DNA of 64,000 nucleotides from Caulobacterales bacterium (GCA_017303355.1 JAFLCU010000003.1:62001-126000), one strand, 5' to 3'; positions 45,118-53,696 are shown, numbered from the stretch's first letter. A program made the numbers and translations. The notes: generated by a model not told the origin, from the sequence alone.

Positions 45118-46359
45118 GTGAGTAGTGACGAAATCAAACGCGTAATCATCATCGGCGCCGGCCAGGCCGGCGGCGAGACGGCTCAGCGCCTGCGCCAGGC
45201 CGGTTTTGAGGGCGACATCACGCTGCTCGGCGAGGAGCCGCACGCGCCCTATCAGAGGCCGCCGCTCTCCAAGAAATACCTCGCCGGCGAACTCACGATG
45301 GACCGGCTGCTGCTGCGCCCGGCCAATGTCTATGCCGAAGAAAAGATCGCGCTGCTGACGTCATTGCGCGCGGTGTGGATTGATCGCGCCGGCAAGAAGG
45401 TGCGCGTCGAGGGCGGCCGCGAACTGCCATTTGACGCGCTGGTGCTGGCGACGGGCTCCAAACCGCGCAAATTGCCGCTGGTCGGCGCCGATCTCGCCGG
45501 GGTGTTCACGCTACGCACCGCCGCCGACATCGACGCGATGAAGCCGCACTTTGTGGCCGGCAAGAAGCTGGTGGTGATCGGCGCGGGCTATATCGGTTTG
45601 GAAGCCGCCGCCGTGGCGCGACAACTCGGCCTGGACGTGACCGTGGTTGAAACCGCCGTGCGGCCGCTGGCGCGCGTGACGAGCCCCGAGGTCGCCGGCT
45701 TTTTCCTCGATGAGCACACGCGCCAAGGCGTGCGCTTCGTGCTCGGCGGCCAACCGGCGCTGATTAAGGGCAGCGATCGCGTGACGGCCGTGGGCCTAAC
45801 CGACGGCACGGAAATTCCAGCCGACATCGTGCTGGCTGGCATTGGCGTGAATCCGGAAATGACACTGGCGCAGCAATCCGGGCTGACGACGGAAAACGGC
45901 GTCATCACCGACGCGCAATGCCGCACATCCGACCCGAACATCTTCGCCATCGGCGATTGCGCGGCGCGCCCGATAAGCTTCTTTGACAATCGTCTATGCC
46001 GGCTTGAGAGCGTGCATAACGCTGTCGAGGGCGCCAAGATTGTCGCCGCGGCGATTACGGGCGGCAAGCCGCCCGCGCTGGAAGCGCCCTGGTTCTGGTC
46101 GGACCAATACGATCTCAAGCTGCAAATCGCCGGCCTTTTCCAGGGCTATGACCACATCGTCTTCCGTGGCGTCATGACTGACCGCGCGTTCGCCGCCTTC
46201 TATTATCAGGGCGAAAGATTGATCGCAGTCGATGCGGTCAATAAGCCGGCGGAGTATCTGGGAGCGAAGATGCTGATCCAAACGGGGCGCACGCTGCCCC
46301 GCGAGGTCATCGCCGACGAAACCAGGCCGATGAAAGAATTGGTCGCAAGCGCGAAATAA
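45118..46359 (+). CDS. NAD(P)H-dependent ferredoxin reductase (putidaredoxin-reductase type, FAD)
   Basis: A 413-residue two-dinucleotide-binding flavoprotein. The FAD motif VIIIGAGQAGGETAQRLR is at the N-terminus, ALVLATGSKPR follows, the NAD(P)H motif VVIGAGYIGLEAAAV is near residue 150, and the second FAD motif is IFAIGDCAA. It transfers electrons from NAD(P)H to a [2Fe-2S] ferredoxin, most likely the one encoded nine bases downstream. The start is GTG at 45118 with AAGG close upstream. No cytochrome P450 or dioxygenase is in the window, so the final acceptor is unknown. Confidence 0.9.
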   Translation: MSSDEIKRVIIIGAGQAGGETAQRLRQAGFEGDITLLGEEPHAPYQRPPLSKKYLAGELTMDRLLLRPANVYAEEKIALLTSLRAVWIDRAGKKVRVEGGRELPFDALVLATGSKPRKLPLVGADLAGVFTLRTAADIDAMKPHFVAGKKLVVIGAGYIGLEAAAVARQLGLDVTVVETAVRPLARVTSPEVAGFFLDEHTRQGVRFVLGGQPALIKGSDRVTAVGLTDGTEIPADIVLAGIGVNPEMTLAQQSGLTTENGVITDAQCRTSDPNIFAIGDCAARPISFFDNRLCRLESVHNAVEGAKIVAAAITGGKPPALEAPWFWSDQYDLKLQIAGLFQGYDHIVFRGVMTDRAFAAFYYQGERLIAVDAVNKPAEYLGAKMLIQTGRTLPREVIADETRPMKELVASAK

Positions 46360-46368
46360 TAGGGACCC

Positions 46369-46689
46369 ATGCCGAAGATCACCTACATCGAAGCATCCGG
46401 TAAGGAGCATGTCATCGACGCGCCGAACGGCCAGACGGTGATGGAAGCCGCAGTGAAGCACGCGGTCCCCGGCATCGACGCCGATTGCGGCGGCGCATGC
46501 GCGTGCGCCACGTGCCACGTCTATGTCGATCCCGATTGGCTGGCGAAGACCGGCGAAGCCGGCTCGATGGAGCAATCCATGCTCGATTTCGCCAACGACG
46601 TTGAGACGAACTCGCGCCTCTCCTGCCAGATCAAGATCAGCGACGCGCTGGACGGGCTCGTCGTAAGGCTGCCGAAGAGCCAGCACTGA
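46369..46689 (+). CDS. Adrenodoxin-type [2Fe-2S] ferredoxin
   Basis: A 106-residue electron carrier. The cluster ligands fit C-x5-C-x2-C-x36-C (Cys40, Cys46, Cys49, Cys86, in [14 protein letters not shown] and LSCQI), as in adrenodoxin, putidaredoxin and Rhodobacter FdVI. It starts nine bases after the reductase gene, so the two form an electron-transfer pair. In Alphaproteobacteria FdVI-like ferredoxins are often general housekeeping carriers. A truncated family-3 repeat follows. Confidence 0.95.
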   Translation: MPKITYIEASGKEHVIDAPNGQTVMEAAVKHAVPGIDADCGGACACATCHVYVDPDWLAKTGEAGSMEQSMLDFANDVETNSRLSCQIKISDALDGLVVRLPKSQH

Positions 46690-46721
46690 TGCGGCGTGCG
46701 CCGCCGGTCAGTTACGCCTTT

Positions 46722-46762
46722 CGTCATTCCCGGGCGGCGGCGGCGCGATCCGGAATGACAAG
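46722..46762. repeat. Short family-3-like palindrome
   Basis: CGTCATTCCCGG and GATCCGGAATGACAAG form an inverted pair around a GGCGGCGG stretch. It looks like a minimal or decayed copy of the GTCATCCCGG repeats. It lies between the ferredoxin stop and the M20 peptidase. Confidence 0.65.
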
Positions 46763-46802
46763 CAAACGAAGAAACCGCGTTTGGGCCGGAGGAGATGCAG
46801 CA

Positions 46803-48203
46803 ATGCGGGCAATCGCGATTACGGCGGCTTTTTGGGGCGCGGCGTTCTTTTCCGGCAGCGCGCTGGCGCAGGAGCTCCCGCCAGAGCGCGCGGCGTTTCG
46901 TGCGATCTACGAGGAATTGGTCGAGATCGATAGCTCGCCGACGACCGGCTCCTGCACGCGCGCGGCCGAAGCCATGCTGGCCCACCTGCGCGGCGCTGGT
47001 TTCTCCGAAGCCGATGCGCAGGTGATCGTGCCGGAAGGCGCGCCGGGCGACGGCAATCTGGTCGCGCAAATTCGCGGCGCGTCGCGCCAGCGCGCGTTGC
47101 TGTTGCTGGCGCACATCGATGTGGTGGACGCGCGGCGTGAAGATTGGGAGCGCGATCCGTTCACGCTCTACGAAGAGAATGGCTATTTCTACGGACGCGG
47201 CGCGGCGGATGACAAAGCCATGGCGGCGGTGTTCGTTGATATGTTCGTGCGCATGCGGCGCGAAAATTATCGCCCGCACCGCACCATCCGCTTGGCGCTG
47301 ACCTGCGGTGAGGAAACCTCCAACCGCGTCAACGGCGTGGAATATCTGCTCAACAATCATCGCAACTGGCTGCAAGCGGATTTCGCCATCAATGAAGGCG
47401 CCGGCGGTGTTCTTTCGCCTACTGGAGCGCCGGTCGCGCTCAATGTGCAAGCGGGCGAGAAAATCCATCAGGTAATGACGCTGACCGTCACCAATCCCGG
47501 CGGCCATTCCTCCCGACCCGTTCCCGAGAACGCGATCTATCGCTTGAGCAATGGCCTCAATCGGCTCGCCGCGTATCAATTCCCGGTCGAACTCAACGAT
47601 GTCACCCGCGCCTTCTTCGAACGTATGGCGCCGATCACGGATGGGGAAATGGGCGCGGCCATGGCCGCCATCGCGCGCGACCCACATGACGCGCAAGCCG
47701 CCGCCACGCTCGCGCGCGACCCAAGCTTCAACGCCATGATGCGCACCACCTGCGTCGCCACCCAGTTCGACGCCGGGCACGCGCCCAACGCGCTGCCGCA
47801 GCGCGCGACGGCCACGCTTTCCTGCAGGGTGCTTCAGGGCCACACGCCGGAAGAGGTGCAAGCGGAATTGCGGCGCGCGCTCGGCGATGAGCAGATCGAG
47901 ATCGCCATCGTGCGCCGCCGCGACGGCTCCAGCCCACCGCGCCTGACGCGCGAAATCATGGGGCCCGTTGAACGCGCCGCCGCGCAACTCTGGCCCGGCA
48001 CGCCCATCGTTCCCACCATGACGGTTGGCGCCACTGATGGGCGCTTCCTGAACAATGCCGGCATTCCAACTTATGGGATGAGCGGCATGTTCTCAGCGCC
48101 GGGCGAAACCAACGCCCATGGCCTGAACGAGAAGCTACGCGTGCAATCCCTCTATGAGGGGCGCGATTTTCTGAACGCCATCGTGCGCGCGTATGCGCGC
48201 TAA
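46803..48203 (+). CDS. Exported M20-family zinc peptidase
   Basis: A 466-residue metallopeptidase. A signal peptide (residues 1-20, ending SGSALAQ) follows the ATG at 46803, which has GGAGGAG eight bases upstream. The earlier in-frame ATG lies before the repeat and is rejected. Metal and catalytic motifs: LLAHIDVVDA, GRGAADDKAM, LTCGEET and INEGAGG, with a dimerisation domain carrying NPGGHSSRP. M20 enzymes are carboxypeptidases, dipeptidases or deacylases; this one is predicted to be periplasmic. Substrate unknown. It ends convergent with the next gene at a terminator. Confidence 0.9.
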   Translation: MRAIAITAAFWGAAFFSGSALAQELPPERAAFRAIYEELVEIDSSPTTGSCTRAAEAMLAHLRGAGFSEADAQVIVPEGAPGDGNLVAQIRGASRQRALLLLAHIDVVDARREDWERDPFTLYEENGYFYGRGAADDKAMAAVFVDMFVRMRRENYRPHRTIRLALTCGEETSNRVNGVEYLLNNHRNWLQADFAINEGAGGVLSPTGAPVALNVQAGEKIHQVMTLTVTNPGGHSSRPVPENAIYRLSNGLNRLAAYQFPVELNDVTRAFFERMAPITDGEMGAAMAAIARDPHDAQAAATLARDPSFNAMMRTTCVATQFDAGHAPNALPQRATATLSCRVLQGHTPEEVQAELRRALGDEQIEIAIVRRRDGSSPPRLTREIMGPVERAAAQLWPGTPIVPTMTVGATDGRFLNNAGIPTYGMSGMFSAPGETNAHGLNEKLRVQSLYEGRDFLNAIVRAYAR

Positions 48204-48209
48204 AGAAAA

Positions 48210-48238
48210 CGGACGCGAGCCCGGCGAGCCCGCGTCCG
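48210..48238 (-). terminator. Intrinsic terminator for the periplasmic hypothetical gene
   Basis: Stem CGGACGCG / CGCGTCCG (48210-48217 with 48231-48238), extended by inner GC pairs. In the minus direction it runs into TTTTCTTT. It lies between two convergent genes. Confidence 0.75.
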
Positions 48239-48259
48239 CACGGAGTTAGAGCGACAGGC

Positions 48260-49156
48260 TTAGCCTTGGCCAGGCAGCATGCGGCGCGCGATGTCGCTTT
48301 GGTGCTGGCGAACATTCGCTGCATTGCGCGTCGCGGAATACAGGCCCTGTAGGTAAGCCTCGTCCCACTCGGTGAGGCCAGCGGCGCGCGAACGCGCGGG
48401 CTGGTCGGCGAACAGGTTTAGGATCGTCGGATAGTTGCGCGGTTGCGCATCCGGACTCACCTGCGCCAACGCCACCATGGCGATGTAGTCAGCCAGAGCC
48501 GCAAGCTGAACATCGCCAACCCGTGCGGCGTCGACGATGATCACCGCGCGATCGAGGTCTTCGCGAACATCCTCACGCAGACGCGTGCCGCTCGAACGTG
48601 CGACCGGCGCGTTGCTGAGGCCGCCATTGGCGGTGTCGCCTTGCAACGTCAGGCCGTCCGCGCTGACCGTGCGGCTCACCTGCCACCAGCGCACCGGACG
48701 ATCCGTGGTTAGAAACTCGTTGAGGGCGACTTCGCCGAGGGACGAAACGCCGTTCTCCGGGCGATAGGCGAATGCGGCGCGATCCTGATCATACATGCGG
48801 CGCGCCAAGGCGTCCGCGTCGCTGCTGACAACGATCGATATGTTTGGCGTGCAGCCCGCCGCGCCCGGATCGAGGCCAACTTGCATCGCGCGTTGCGCAA
48901 CTCGATCGGCGATGAATTGCGCTTGGCGAACGGGCAGACCGGCCACGCCGGTGCAGACGCCGCGATCCCAGCGCGCCAGCTGATCCGCAGATTGGCTCGG
49001 CGCGGAAATCTGATCGACGAAACGCTGCGTCGTTTCCGGCGTGCGCCCAGTCACGACAATGTCGTCGTTGGCTTGAGCGAAGGCGGGGCCAGCAGCCACC
49101 GCGAGCCAAATCAAACCTGTCGCCGCCACAAGGCGGCCCGTGCGTGCACGAAGCAT
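48260..49156 (-). CDS. Periplasmic protein of unknown function
   Basis: A 298-residue protein with a clear signal peptide (RARTGRLVAATGLIWLAVAA, cleavage near AFAQ at 28). Just after it, NDDIVVTGRTPE resembles the stretch often seen after TonB-receptor signal peptides. The rest has a pair of conserved-looking cysteines (VCTGVAG; AGCTPNISIVV) that could form a disulfide, and a region ISIVVSSDADALARRMYDQ. No catalytic motif is visible. The ATG at 49156 follows GAGGAG. It has its own terminator, and divL lies 139 bases upstream on the same strand. Function unknown. Confidence 0.72.
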   Translation of the reverse strand: MLRARTGRLVAATGLIWLAVAAGPAFAQANDDIVVTGRTPETTQRFVDQISAPSQSADQLARWDRGVCTGVAGLPVRQAQFIADRVAQRAMQVGLDPGAAGCTPNISIVVSSDADALARRMYDQDRAAFAYRPENGVSSLGEVALNEFLTTDRPVRWWQVSRTVSADGLTLQGDTANGGLSNAPVARSSGTRLREDVREDLDRAVIIVDAARVGDVQLAALADYIAMVALAQVSPDAQPRNYPTILNLFADQPARSRAAGLTEWDEAYLQGLYSATRNAANVRQHQSDIARRMLPGQG

Positions 49157-49295
49157 GTCTCTACTCTCCTCTTGTCTCGTGCGTTGGATGCCGCGATTGG
49201 GGCGATTGGATGCACGCAATCGGCATCTGCGACGAGCGACATGCAGCGCGCGACGAAACTCGCGTGCCTAGCGATGCTGTAATGTGCGCTTTGGT

Positions 49296-51734
49296 TTACG
49301 CCGCCTTGCGCGCGGCGGGCGGAGCTGGCGGCGGGCCGGCGGCCGGCGCCTGCGCCGGCAAGTGGCAAGTCACGGTGACGCCGCGCCCAGGCTCGCTTTG
49401 CAGCGCCACCCAGCCGCCATGCATCTCCACGAACGAACGCACGAGCGCCAGACCAAGGCCGGCGCCGCGACGATCGCCGCTTTCGAAACTGTCGAATGCA
49501 CGCGCTTGCTGGTCGAACGACATGCCCTTGCCCGTATCGTGCACGGTGAGCCGCACAATCCCATCGAGACGTTCGGCGGCGACGGTGATGGTGTCGCCGC
49601 GCTCGGTGTGGCGCAGCGCGTTCGAAAGCAGATTCACGATCACTTGCGTGATGCGCTTCTGATCGGCCTCGATCTCGCCGATCGTCGGATCGCACTTGAT
49701 GCGGATCGGCACCTCGGTGTCGCGCGCCTTCGACGCCGCCATCTGCACGGATTCCGCGATCGTGGCGTAAAGATCGACGGGGCCGAGATCGAGTTGCACG
49801 TTGCCGGCCTCGACCATGGCGACGTCGAGGATGTTATCGATCAGCTTCGAGAGATTGCCGGCGGCCTCGATGATCGAGCCGACCTGTTCGATTTGTCGAT
49901 CATTGAGCGGGCCGAACACGCGGTGCTGCAACAGCTCGGCGTTGCCATAGATCGCCTGCAGCGGATTGCGCAGCTGGTAGGAGACGTTCTCGACGAACTG
50001 GCCCTTGAGTTTATCCGCTTGCTCGAACGCCTCGGCGCGCTCACGCAGCGCGTCCTCGACGCGGCGGTCGGCGGTGATGTCCTGGAACGCCACCAAGGTC
50101 GCGCCGTCCGGCAGCGGCCGGGTGAGGAATTTGAGCACCGTCTCGTCGCTGCGGCGCATTTCGGCGCGATATTCGGTGCGCGCTTCCGGCGACGGATCGG
50201 TGATGCGCCCGCGCACCTGCGCCCAGACCGCGCGATCGTGGAACAGCGGCTGACATAGCTCGACCACGCGGTCGAACGGCATCTCCGCCTGAATGTTATC
50301 GGCATCAAGTTTCCACATCGCCTCGAACGCGGCGTTGGAGAGTTTCAGGCGGCCATCGAGCCCGAACACGACTATCGCTTCGTGCAATTTATCGAGCGCC
50401 GCCTTCTGCGTTTGCAGCAGCGCGTCGTACGAACTCTTCAGCGACACCTCGTTGGTGATGTCGGAGAAGATCAGCAACAAGCCGCCATTGGGGTGACGCT
50501 GGCGCGCGATGCGGAGCATGCGCCCGTCCGGCAGCACCCAGAAATCCTGCGGCAGATCGTTGTGCTCTTGGTAGAGCGCCAGTTCACGTGCGCGCCATTC
50601 GGCATAGTTCGCGTGCGCGGGCAGCTTGCGCTTCTCTTTCAGGTAGTCGAGCCAAGCGGCGTGCGCGGGGCGATCCTGCAGGAAGCCGGCGTCGAGATTC
50701 CACATCTGCTCGAACGCGCGATTGTGGAACACGAGCTTTTTCTGCGCATCGAAGACCGCGATGCCTTCGGCGAGGAAGTTCAGCGTCTCGTCATGCGCGC
50801 GTTGCTGGCGCGAAATCTGATCGCGCGCCGCTTCCGCCTCGGTGACGTCGATGGCGATGCCGGCGGCGCCGCCCGCCACCGGGCTCACGCGCAAGCGCAG
50901 CGTCCGCAACTGACCGCCGACGACGGCGGAACGGGTTTCCTCAACCGCCTCGCCCAGTTCGATCGCCTTGCGCGCGAGTTCGACCGCGCCCTGATCGAGC
51001 TGCAGATTGCGCGCCAGCGCCTGATCGAGCGACTTGGCTTCGAGCGCGGTCAGATAATCCGGGTTGGCCCATTCGAGCTTCAGCGCGCCATTGACGCGCC
51101 AAGCCATGAACGGCGCGCCATTCCACATTTCGAGGAAGGCGGCCGGATCGCGCGCGATGACCTCGTGGCCCGCGCCGACGCGGCCGCCCGCGACGCCCTC
51201 TTCGACGCCGCGCACGCTTGCGTCCATGATCCAGGCGACAGCGCGCGCGCCGGCCGTGCGGCCATCGACCTCAACGAACACGCCGTCCGGCGTGGAGATG
51301 CGCAGCGAGAACGCGGCGCCCTCGCGACGCAAGCGCGTGATCGCCGGCGCCAGGCGCGTCGTCGCGCCCGTCGCGTCGATCGCATCGAACACGGACAAGC
51401 CCTGCAGGATGCGCACGGGCGGTTCGGCGGCGAACGCGGAATCGGAGAAGCGCAGCAGGCTCGCCAGCGCCAGCGGGCTGCCATAGATGCGCGGCGCGCC
51501 CCAATCGCTTTCGCCGTCAGCCAGCAAATCTTCCCAGATCAGCACGACGCCCGGATGCGCGCCGAAAATCGCGTCGGCCCAGGCGACTTTATCCTCGAGT
51601 TCGCGGGCGCGCTTCTTCCACGCCTCCACGCCCCCACGCGCACCGTCAGTGACGCGTATGGCCCAGATCAGCGACGCGACCGCAATCGACGCCGAGCCGC
51701 CTGCAACGAGCAAGCTTGCGAATTCGCCGTCCAA
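49296..51734 (-). CDS. divL: DivL-type PAS-domain kinase-like regulator (tyrosine in the H-box)
   Basis: An 812-residue membrane-anchored protein. An N-terminal helix (residues ~6-26) is followed by several PAS domains (for example NFLAEGIAVFDAQKKLVFHN and KLHEAIVVFGLDGRLKLSN), then a HisKA-like domain and a HATPase domain with intact boxes (NLLSNALRHT, DTGKGMSFD, GAGLGLALV). The H-box reads VSYQLRNPL: the phospho-accepting histidine is Tyr586. This is the hallmark of Caulobacter DivL, which binds phospho-DivK and controls CckA and hence CtrA. The gene starts with TTG at 51734 behind AGGGG. A CtrA-type box lies ~107 bases upstream. The ortholog assignment rests on the tyrosine, the length, the PAS array and the neighbourhood. 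Confidence 0.85.
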   Translation of the reverse strand: MDGEFASLLVAGGSASIAVASLIWAIRVTDGARGGVEAWKKRARELEDKVAWADAIFGAHPGVVLIWEDLLADGESDWGAPRIYGSPLALASLLRFSDSAFAAEPPVRILQGLSVFDAIDATGATTRLAPAITRLRREGAAFSLRISTPDGVFVEVDGRTAGARAVAWIMDASVRGVEEGVAGGRVGAGHEVIARDPAAFLEMWNGAPFMAWRVNGALKLEWANPDYLTALEAKSLDQALARNLQLDQGAVELARKAIELGEAVEETRSAVVGGQLRTLRLRVSPVAGGAAGIAIDVTEAEAARDQISRQQRAHDETLNFLAEGIAVFDAQKKLVFHNRAFEQMWNLDAGFLQDRPAHAAWLDYLKEKRKLPAHANYAEWRARELALYQEHNDLPQDFWVLPDGRMLRIARQRHPNGGLLLIFSDITNEVSLKSSYDALLQTQKAALDKLHEAIVVFGLDGRLKLSNAAFEAMWKLDADNIQAEMPFDRVVELCQPLFHDRAVWAQVRGRITDPSPEARTEYRAEMRRSDETVLKFLTRPLPDGATLVAFQDITADRRVEDALRERAEAFEQADKLKGQFVENVSYQLRNPLQAIYGNAELLQHRVFGPLNDRQIEQVGSIIEAAGNLSKLIDNILDVAMVEAGNVQLDLGPVDLYATIAESVQMAASKARDTEVPIRIKCDPTIGEIEADQKRITQVIVNLLSNALRHTERGDTITVAAERLDGIVRLTVHDTGKGMSFDQQARAFDSFESGDRRGAGLGLALVRSFVEMHGGWVALQSEPGRGVTVTCHLPAQAPAAGPPPAPPAARKAA

Positions 51735-51840
51735 TACCGACCCCTAATTCCATCACAGCAGCGAAACGAATCGCTGGACCCCGAGGGCCATCCTCCCGCA
51801 GTGCGCGCACGATTGAAACGCCACAGCCTGCGTGCAGGAG

Positions 51841-51855
51841 TTAATAAGGAATTAA
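51841..51855. promoter_or_regulatory. CtrA-type binding box upstream of divL
   Basis: The sequence TTAA-TAAGGAA-TTAA is an exact match to the CtrA consensus TTAA-N7-TTAA. It lies 107-121 bases before the divL start in a 280-base gap that is AT-rich compared with its surroundings. Further single TTAA(C) half-sites lie at 51872, 51877 and 51897, and a GAATC methylation site of the CcrM type at 51768. Confidence 0.7.
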
Positions 51856-52014
51856 ATTGGTGAACGGCGGGTTAAGTTAAAAAACAATCACTTAGCTTAA
51901 CGGATGCGGGAACCAGTGGTGAACGAAAGTCGCAAGCCGCGACTTTCACTGATTTTACCTCGAGCAGAACGAGGGACGAAGGCGGCCTGGACGGCTATAT
52001 AGAGGTTGATGGCA

Positions 52015-52215
52015 ATGGACCCCAAGGCTCGGAAGCAATCGCCCATGTCGCCGGCGACATCGACGCAGGCGTCGTCAACGCCGCTCTCCGACAGGGAGCG
52101 CTACAGCGACCCGGAAGCGCCGGAGATTCTGCAGGGCACGCTGGAGGCGATCCGGGAGGGCGGGGCGACATACCGGGCGAAACTCGCGGCCAAACCGGCG
52201 AAGACGGCCGGCTAG
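52015..52215 (+). CDS. Small hypothetical protein
   Basis: A 66-residue, charged open frame starting at ATG 52015 with GAGG nine bases upstream. Two in-frame starts lie just before (TTG 52006, ATG 52009). The N-terminal half is Ser/Thr/Pro-rich; the C-terminal half (APEILQGTLEAIREGGATYR) is probably helical. No family is recognised. It shares the AT-rich regulatory gap with divergent divL and ends against a phage-protein remnant, so it may itself be a remnant. Confidence 0.4.
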   Translation: MDPKARKQSPMSPATSTQASSTPLSDRERYSDPEAPEILQGTLEAIREGGATYRAKLAAKPAKTAG

Positions 52216-52417
52216 GCGAGACCTTCATTCCCGCCGGCGGCGTGTTCGCCGATCCCGGCGTGATCGTCACCCTGTTTGAAAAGGCCGATCGCTCGACGCC
52301 GTTTCACGAATTTGGCCACGTCTTTCTTGAGGTGATGGGCGCCTATGCGGCGCGCGCCAACGCGCCACAGGCGCTGAGCGACGATTACGCGATCGCGCGC
52401 CGCTGGCTGGGCGCCGC
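52215..52417 (+). pseudogene. Fragment of a phage/mobile-element large polyvalent protein
   Basis: In one frame the plus strand reads GETFIPAGGVFADPG, VTLFEKADRSTPFHEFGHVF and LSDDYAIARRWLGA. The run FEKADRSTxxHExGHxFLE followed by DDYAxxxxWLG is the pattern I associate with zincin-like segments of very large phage and plasmid proteins. Only about 67 codons survive. There is no start codon context, and the end collides with the stop of the TonB-like gene. Confidence 0.6.
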
Positions 52418-53110
52418 TCAACCGGTCCGCCGGAGCTTTTCCACGGCCTGGGCGGCGGCTTCGAGCGACGGCCGAAGCTTTCGCGCGTGGCGGCCGCGAT
52501 CCTTTAGCTTGGCGGCGCCATCGATGCGGAACACAAACGGCATCCGATAGCTCGCGCCGTAGCGGACATGCACGTCGTATTTCGGCTGGAAGCGCGCATG
52601 CTGCAGCGCCTCGCGCGCGGCTTCGTAAAAAATGTCGGACGGCCAGGCATCGACGCAATGAATGTTCTTGGCGCGACCGTCGGCGCTGACCTCGAACGCG
52701 GCGATCGCCACGCCTTCAACACCTAGGCGCCGGGCAAGCTTCGGGTAGCGCGCCTTCAACGGACCGATCACATCCCACGGCATGGCATCATGGTCGTCGT
52801 CGTCGGCGACGGTTTCCGGCGCGCGCCAGACGACGCAAATAGGCCCGCCCGGCAGACGCTGGCGCACGCGCTCCATCTCGCGGCGGTTCGCCCGCCACTC
52901 GCGCAGCCGTTCCAGCAGATTGAACATCACCAGCACGAAGCCGAGCACGGCGGCGCCGGAGACAAACAGCGACAGCCCCCCATTGAGCCCCTGCTCACGC
53001 AACGCGCCGGTGAGCGCGAGGTGCATGAGAACGACGAAAATAAACAGCCCGCCATAGACGAGCGCCCGCGTCGTCAGCACGGAAACCGTACGTTTGGCCC
53101 AGACCAGCAT
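52418..53110 (-). CDS. TonB C-terminal-domain protein (energy-transducer-like)
   Basis: A 230-residue membrane protein. Two hydrophobic helices are predicted (~14-36 and 45-65), then a short basic linker, and residues ~125-205 form a TonB_C-like domain (GVEGVAIAAFEVSADGRAKN; EALQHARFQPKY; MPFVFRID). Classical TonB has one N-terminal helix and a long Pro-rich spacer. Here there are two helices and no Pro-rich region, so it may not span the periplasm and could serve another partner. The C-terminal tail is basic. No exbB/exbD are adjacent. Confidence 0.75.
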   Translation of the reverse strand: MLVWAKRTVSVLTTRALVYGGLFIFVVLMHLALTGALREQGLNGGLSLFVSGAAVLGFVLVMFNLLERLREWRANRREMERVRQRLPGGPICVVWRAPETVADDDDHDAMPWDVIGPLKARYPKLARRLGVEGVAIAAFEVSADGRAKNIHCVDAWPSDIFYEAAREALQHARFQPKYDVHVRYGASYRMPFVFRIDGAAKLKDRGRHARKLRPSLEAAAQAVEKLRRTG

Positions 53111-53231
53111 GGCCCCTACATGCCCCGCCCGCGTGAGCGCTTCAATGCGGCCAGAAGTCGGCCCGACATCCGCCTGGGGATTGCTTGCGCCAAATCAACA
53201 CGGCGCGCGCCGATGGGCTAAGCTCCGCGCC

Positions 53232-53582
53232 ATGTTGCACCTCGTCCGCATCCTCGCCCTGCCGCTCCTCCTGGGCGCCTGCGCCCAGACCGTAACGCAA
53301 GCGCCAAACCAGATTGCCGCGAACGAAGTGGAGGGCCATCGGCTGGCGGAGGTGCATTGCGCGCGCTGCCATGCCATCGGCGCCGAAGGCGAAAGCCCGC
53401 ATCCGATGGCGCCGGCGTTCCGGACGCTCTCGCGCGACTATCCGGTCAATGCGCTGGAAGAAGCGTTCGCCGAGGGCATCCTGGTGGGACACCCCGAAAT
53501 GCCGGAATTCCGCTTCGAGCCCGATCAGGTGGACGATCTGGTGGCGTACATCCAAAGCATACAGGAACGCCGCGGCGGCTGA
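53232..53582 (+). CDS. Small c-type cytochrome, probable lipoprotein
   Basis: A 116-residue protein. A signal peptide with lipobox LGAC (Cys17) suggests attachment to a membrane on the periplasmic side. The heme motif CARCH (Cys43, Cys46, His47) and a methionine candidate for the sixth ligand in HPEMPEF give a class I cytochrome c fold, and the C-terminal helix VDDLVAYIQSIQ is typical. The ATG at 53232 is preferred because it begins the hydrophobic signal; the earlier frame is antisense to the TonB-like gene. The electron partner is unknown. Confidence 0.87.
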   Translation: MLHLVRILALPLLLGACAQTVTQAPNQIAANEVEGHRLAEVHCARCHAIGAEGESPHPMAPAFRTLSRDYPVNALEEAFAEGILVGHPEMPEFRFEPDQVDDLVAYIQSIQERRGG

Positions 53583-53663
53583 GCGCGCCTACGGGCTCGC
53601 GCCCAAGCGACTCGCCGCTTGATGCGGGCCAGCGTTCAATCGACTGGAAAACCTTGAGGAAGT

Positions 53664-53692
53664 TTGCGGGGCGCAAGGTATGCGCCCCGCAA
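53664..53692 (-). terminator. Hairpin after ahcY
   Basis: A perfect 12-base-pair stem (TTGCGGGGCGCA / TGCGCCCCGCAA) with a five-base loop, four bases beyond the ahcY stop. There is no long T-tract. It could serve both ahcY and the convergent cytochrome gene. Confidence 0.65.
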
Positions 53693-53696
53693 TCTC

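Noticed and set aside
52242..52550. 102-codon ORF containing HEFGH as a possible zinc protease
   Set aside because: Only the first part resembles a real protein, and that part is a short piece of a larger phage-type protein. The second half is antisense to the TonB-like gene. It is recorded as a pseudogene instead.
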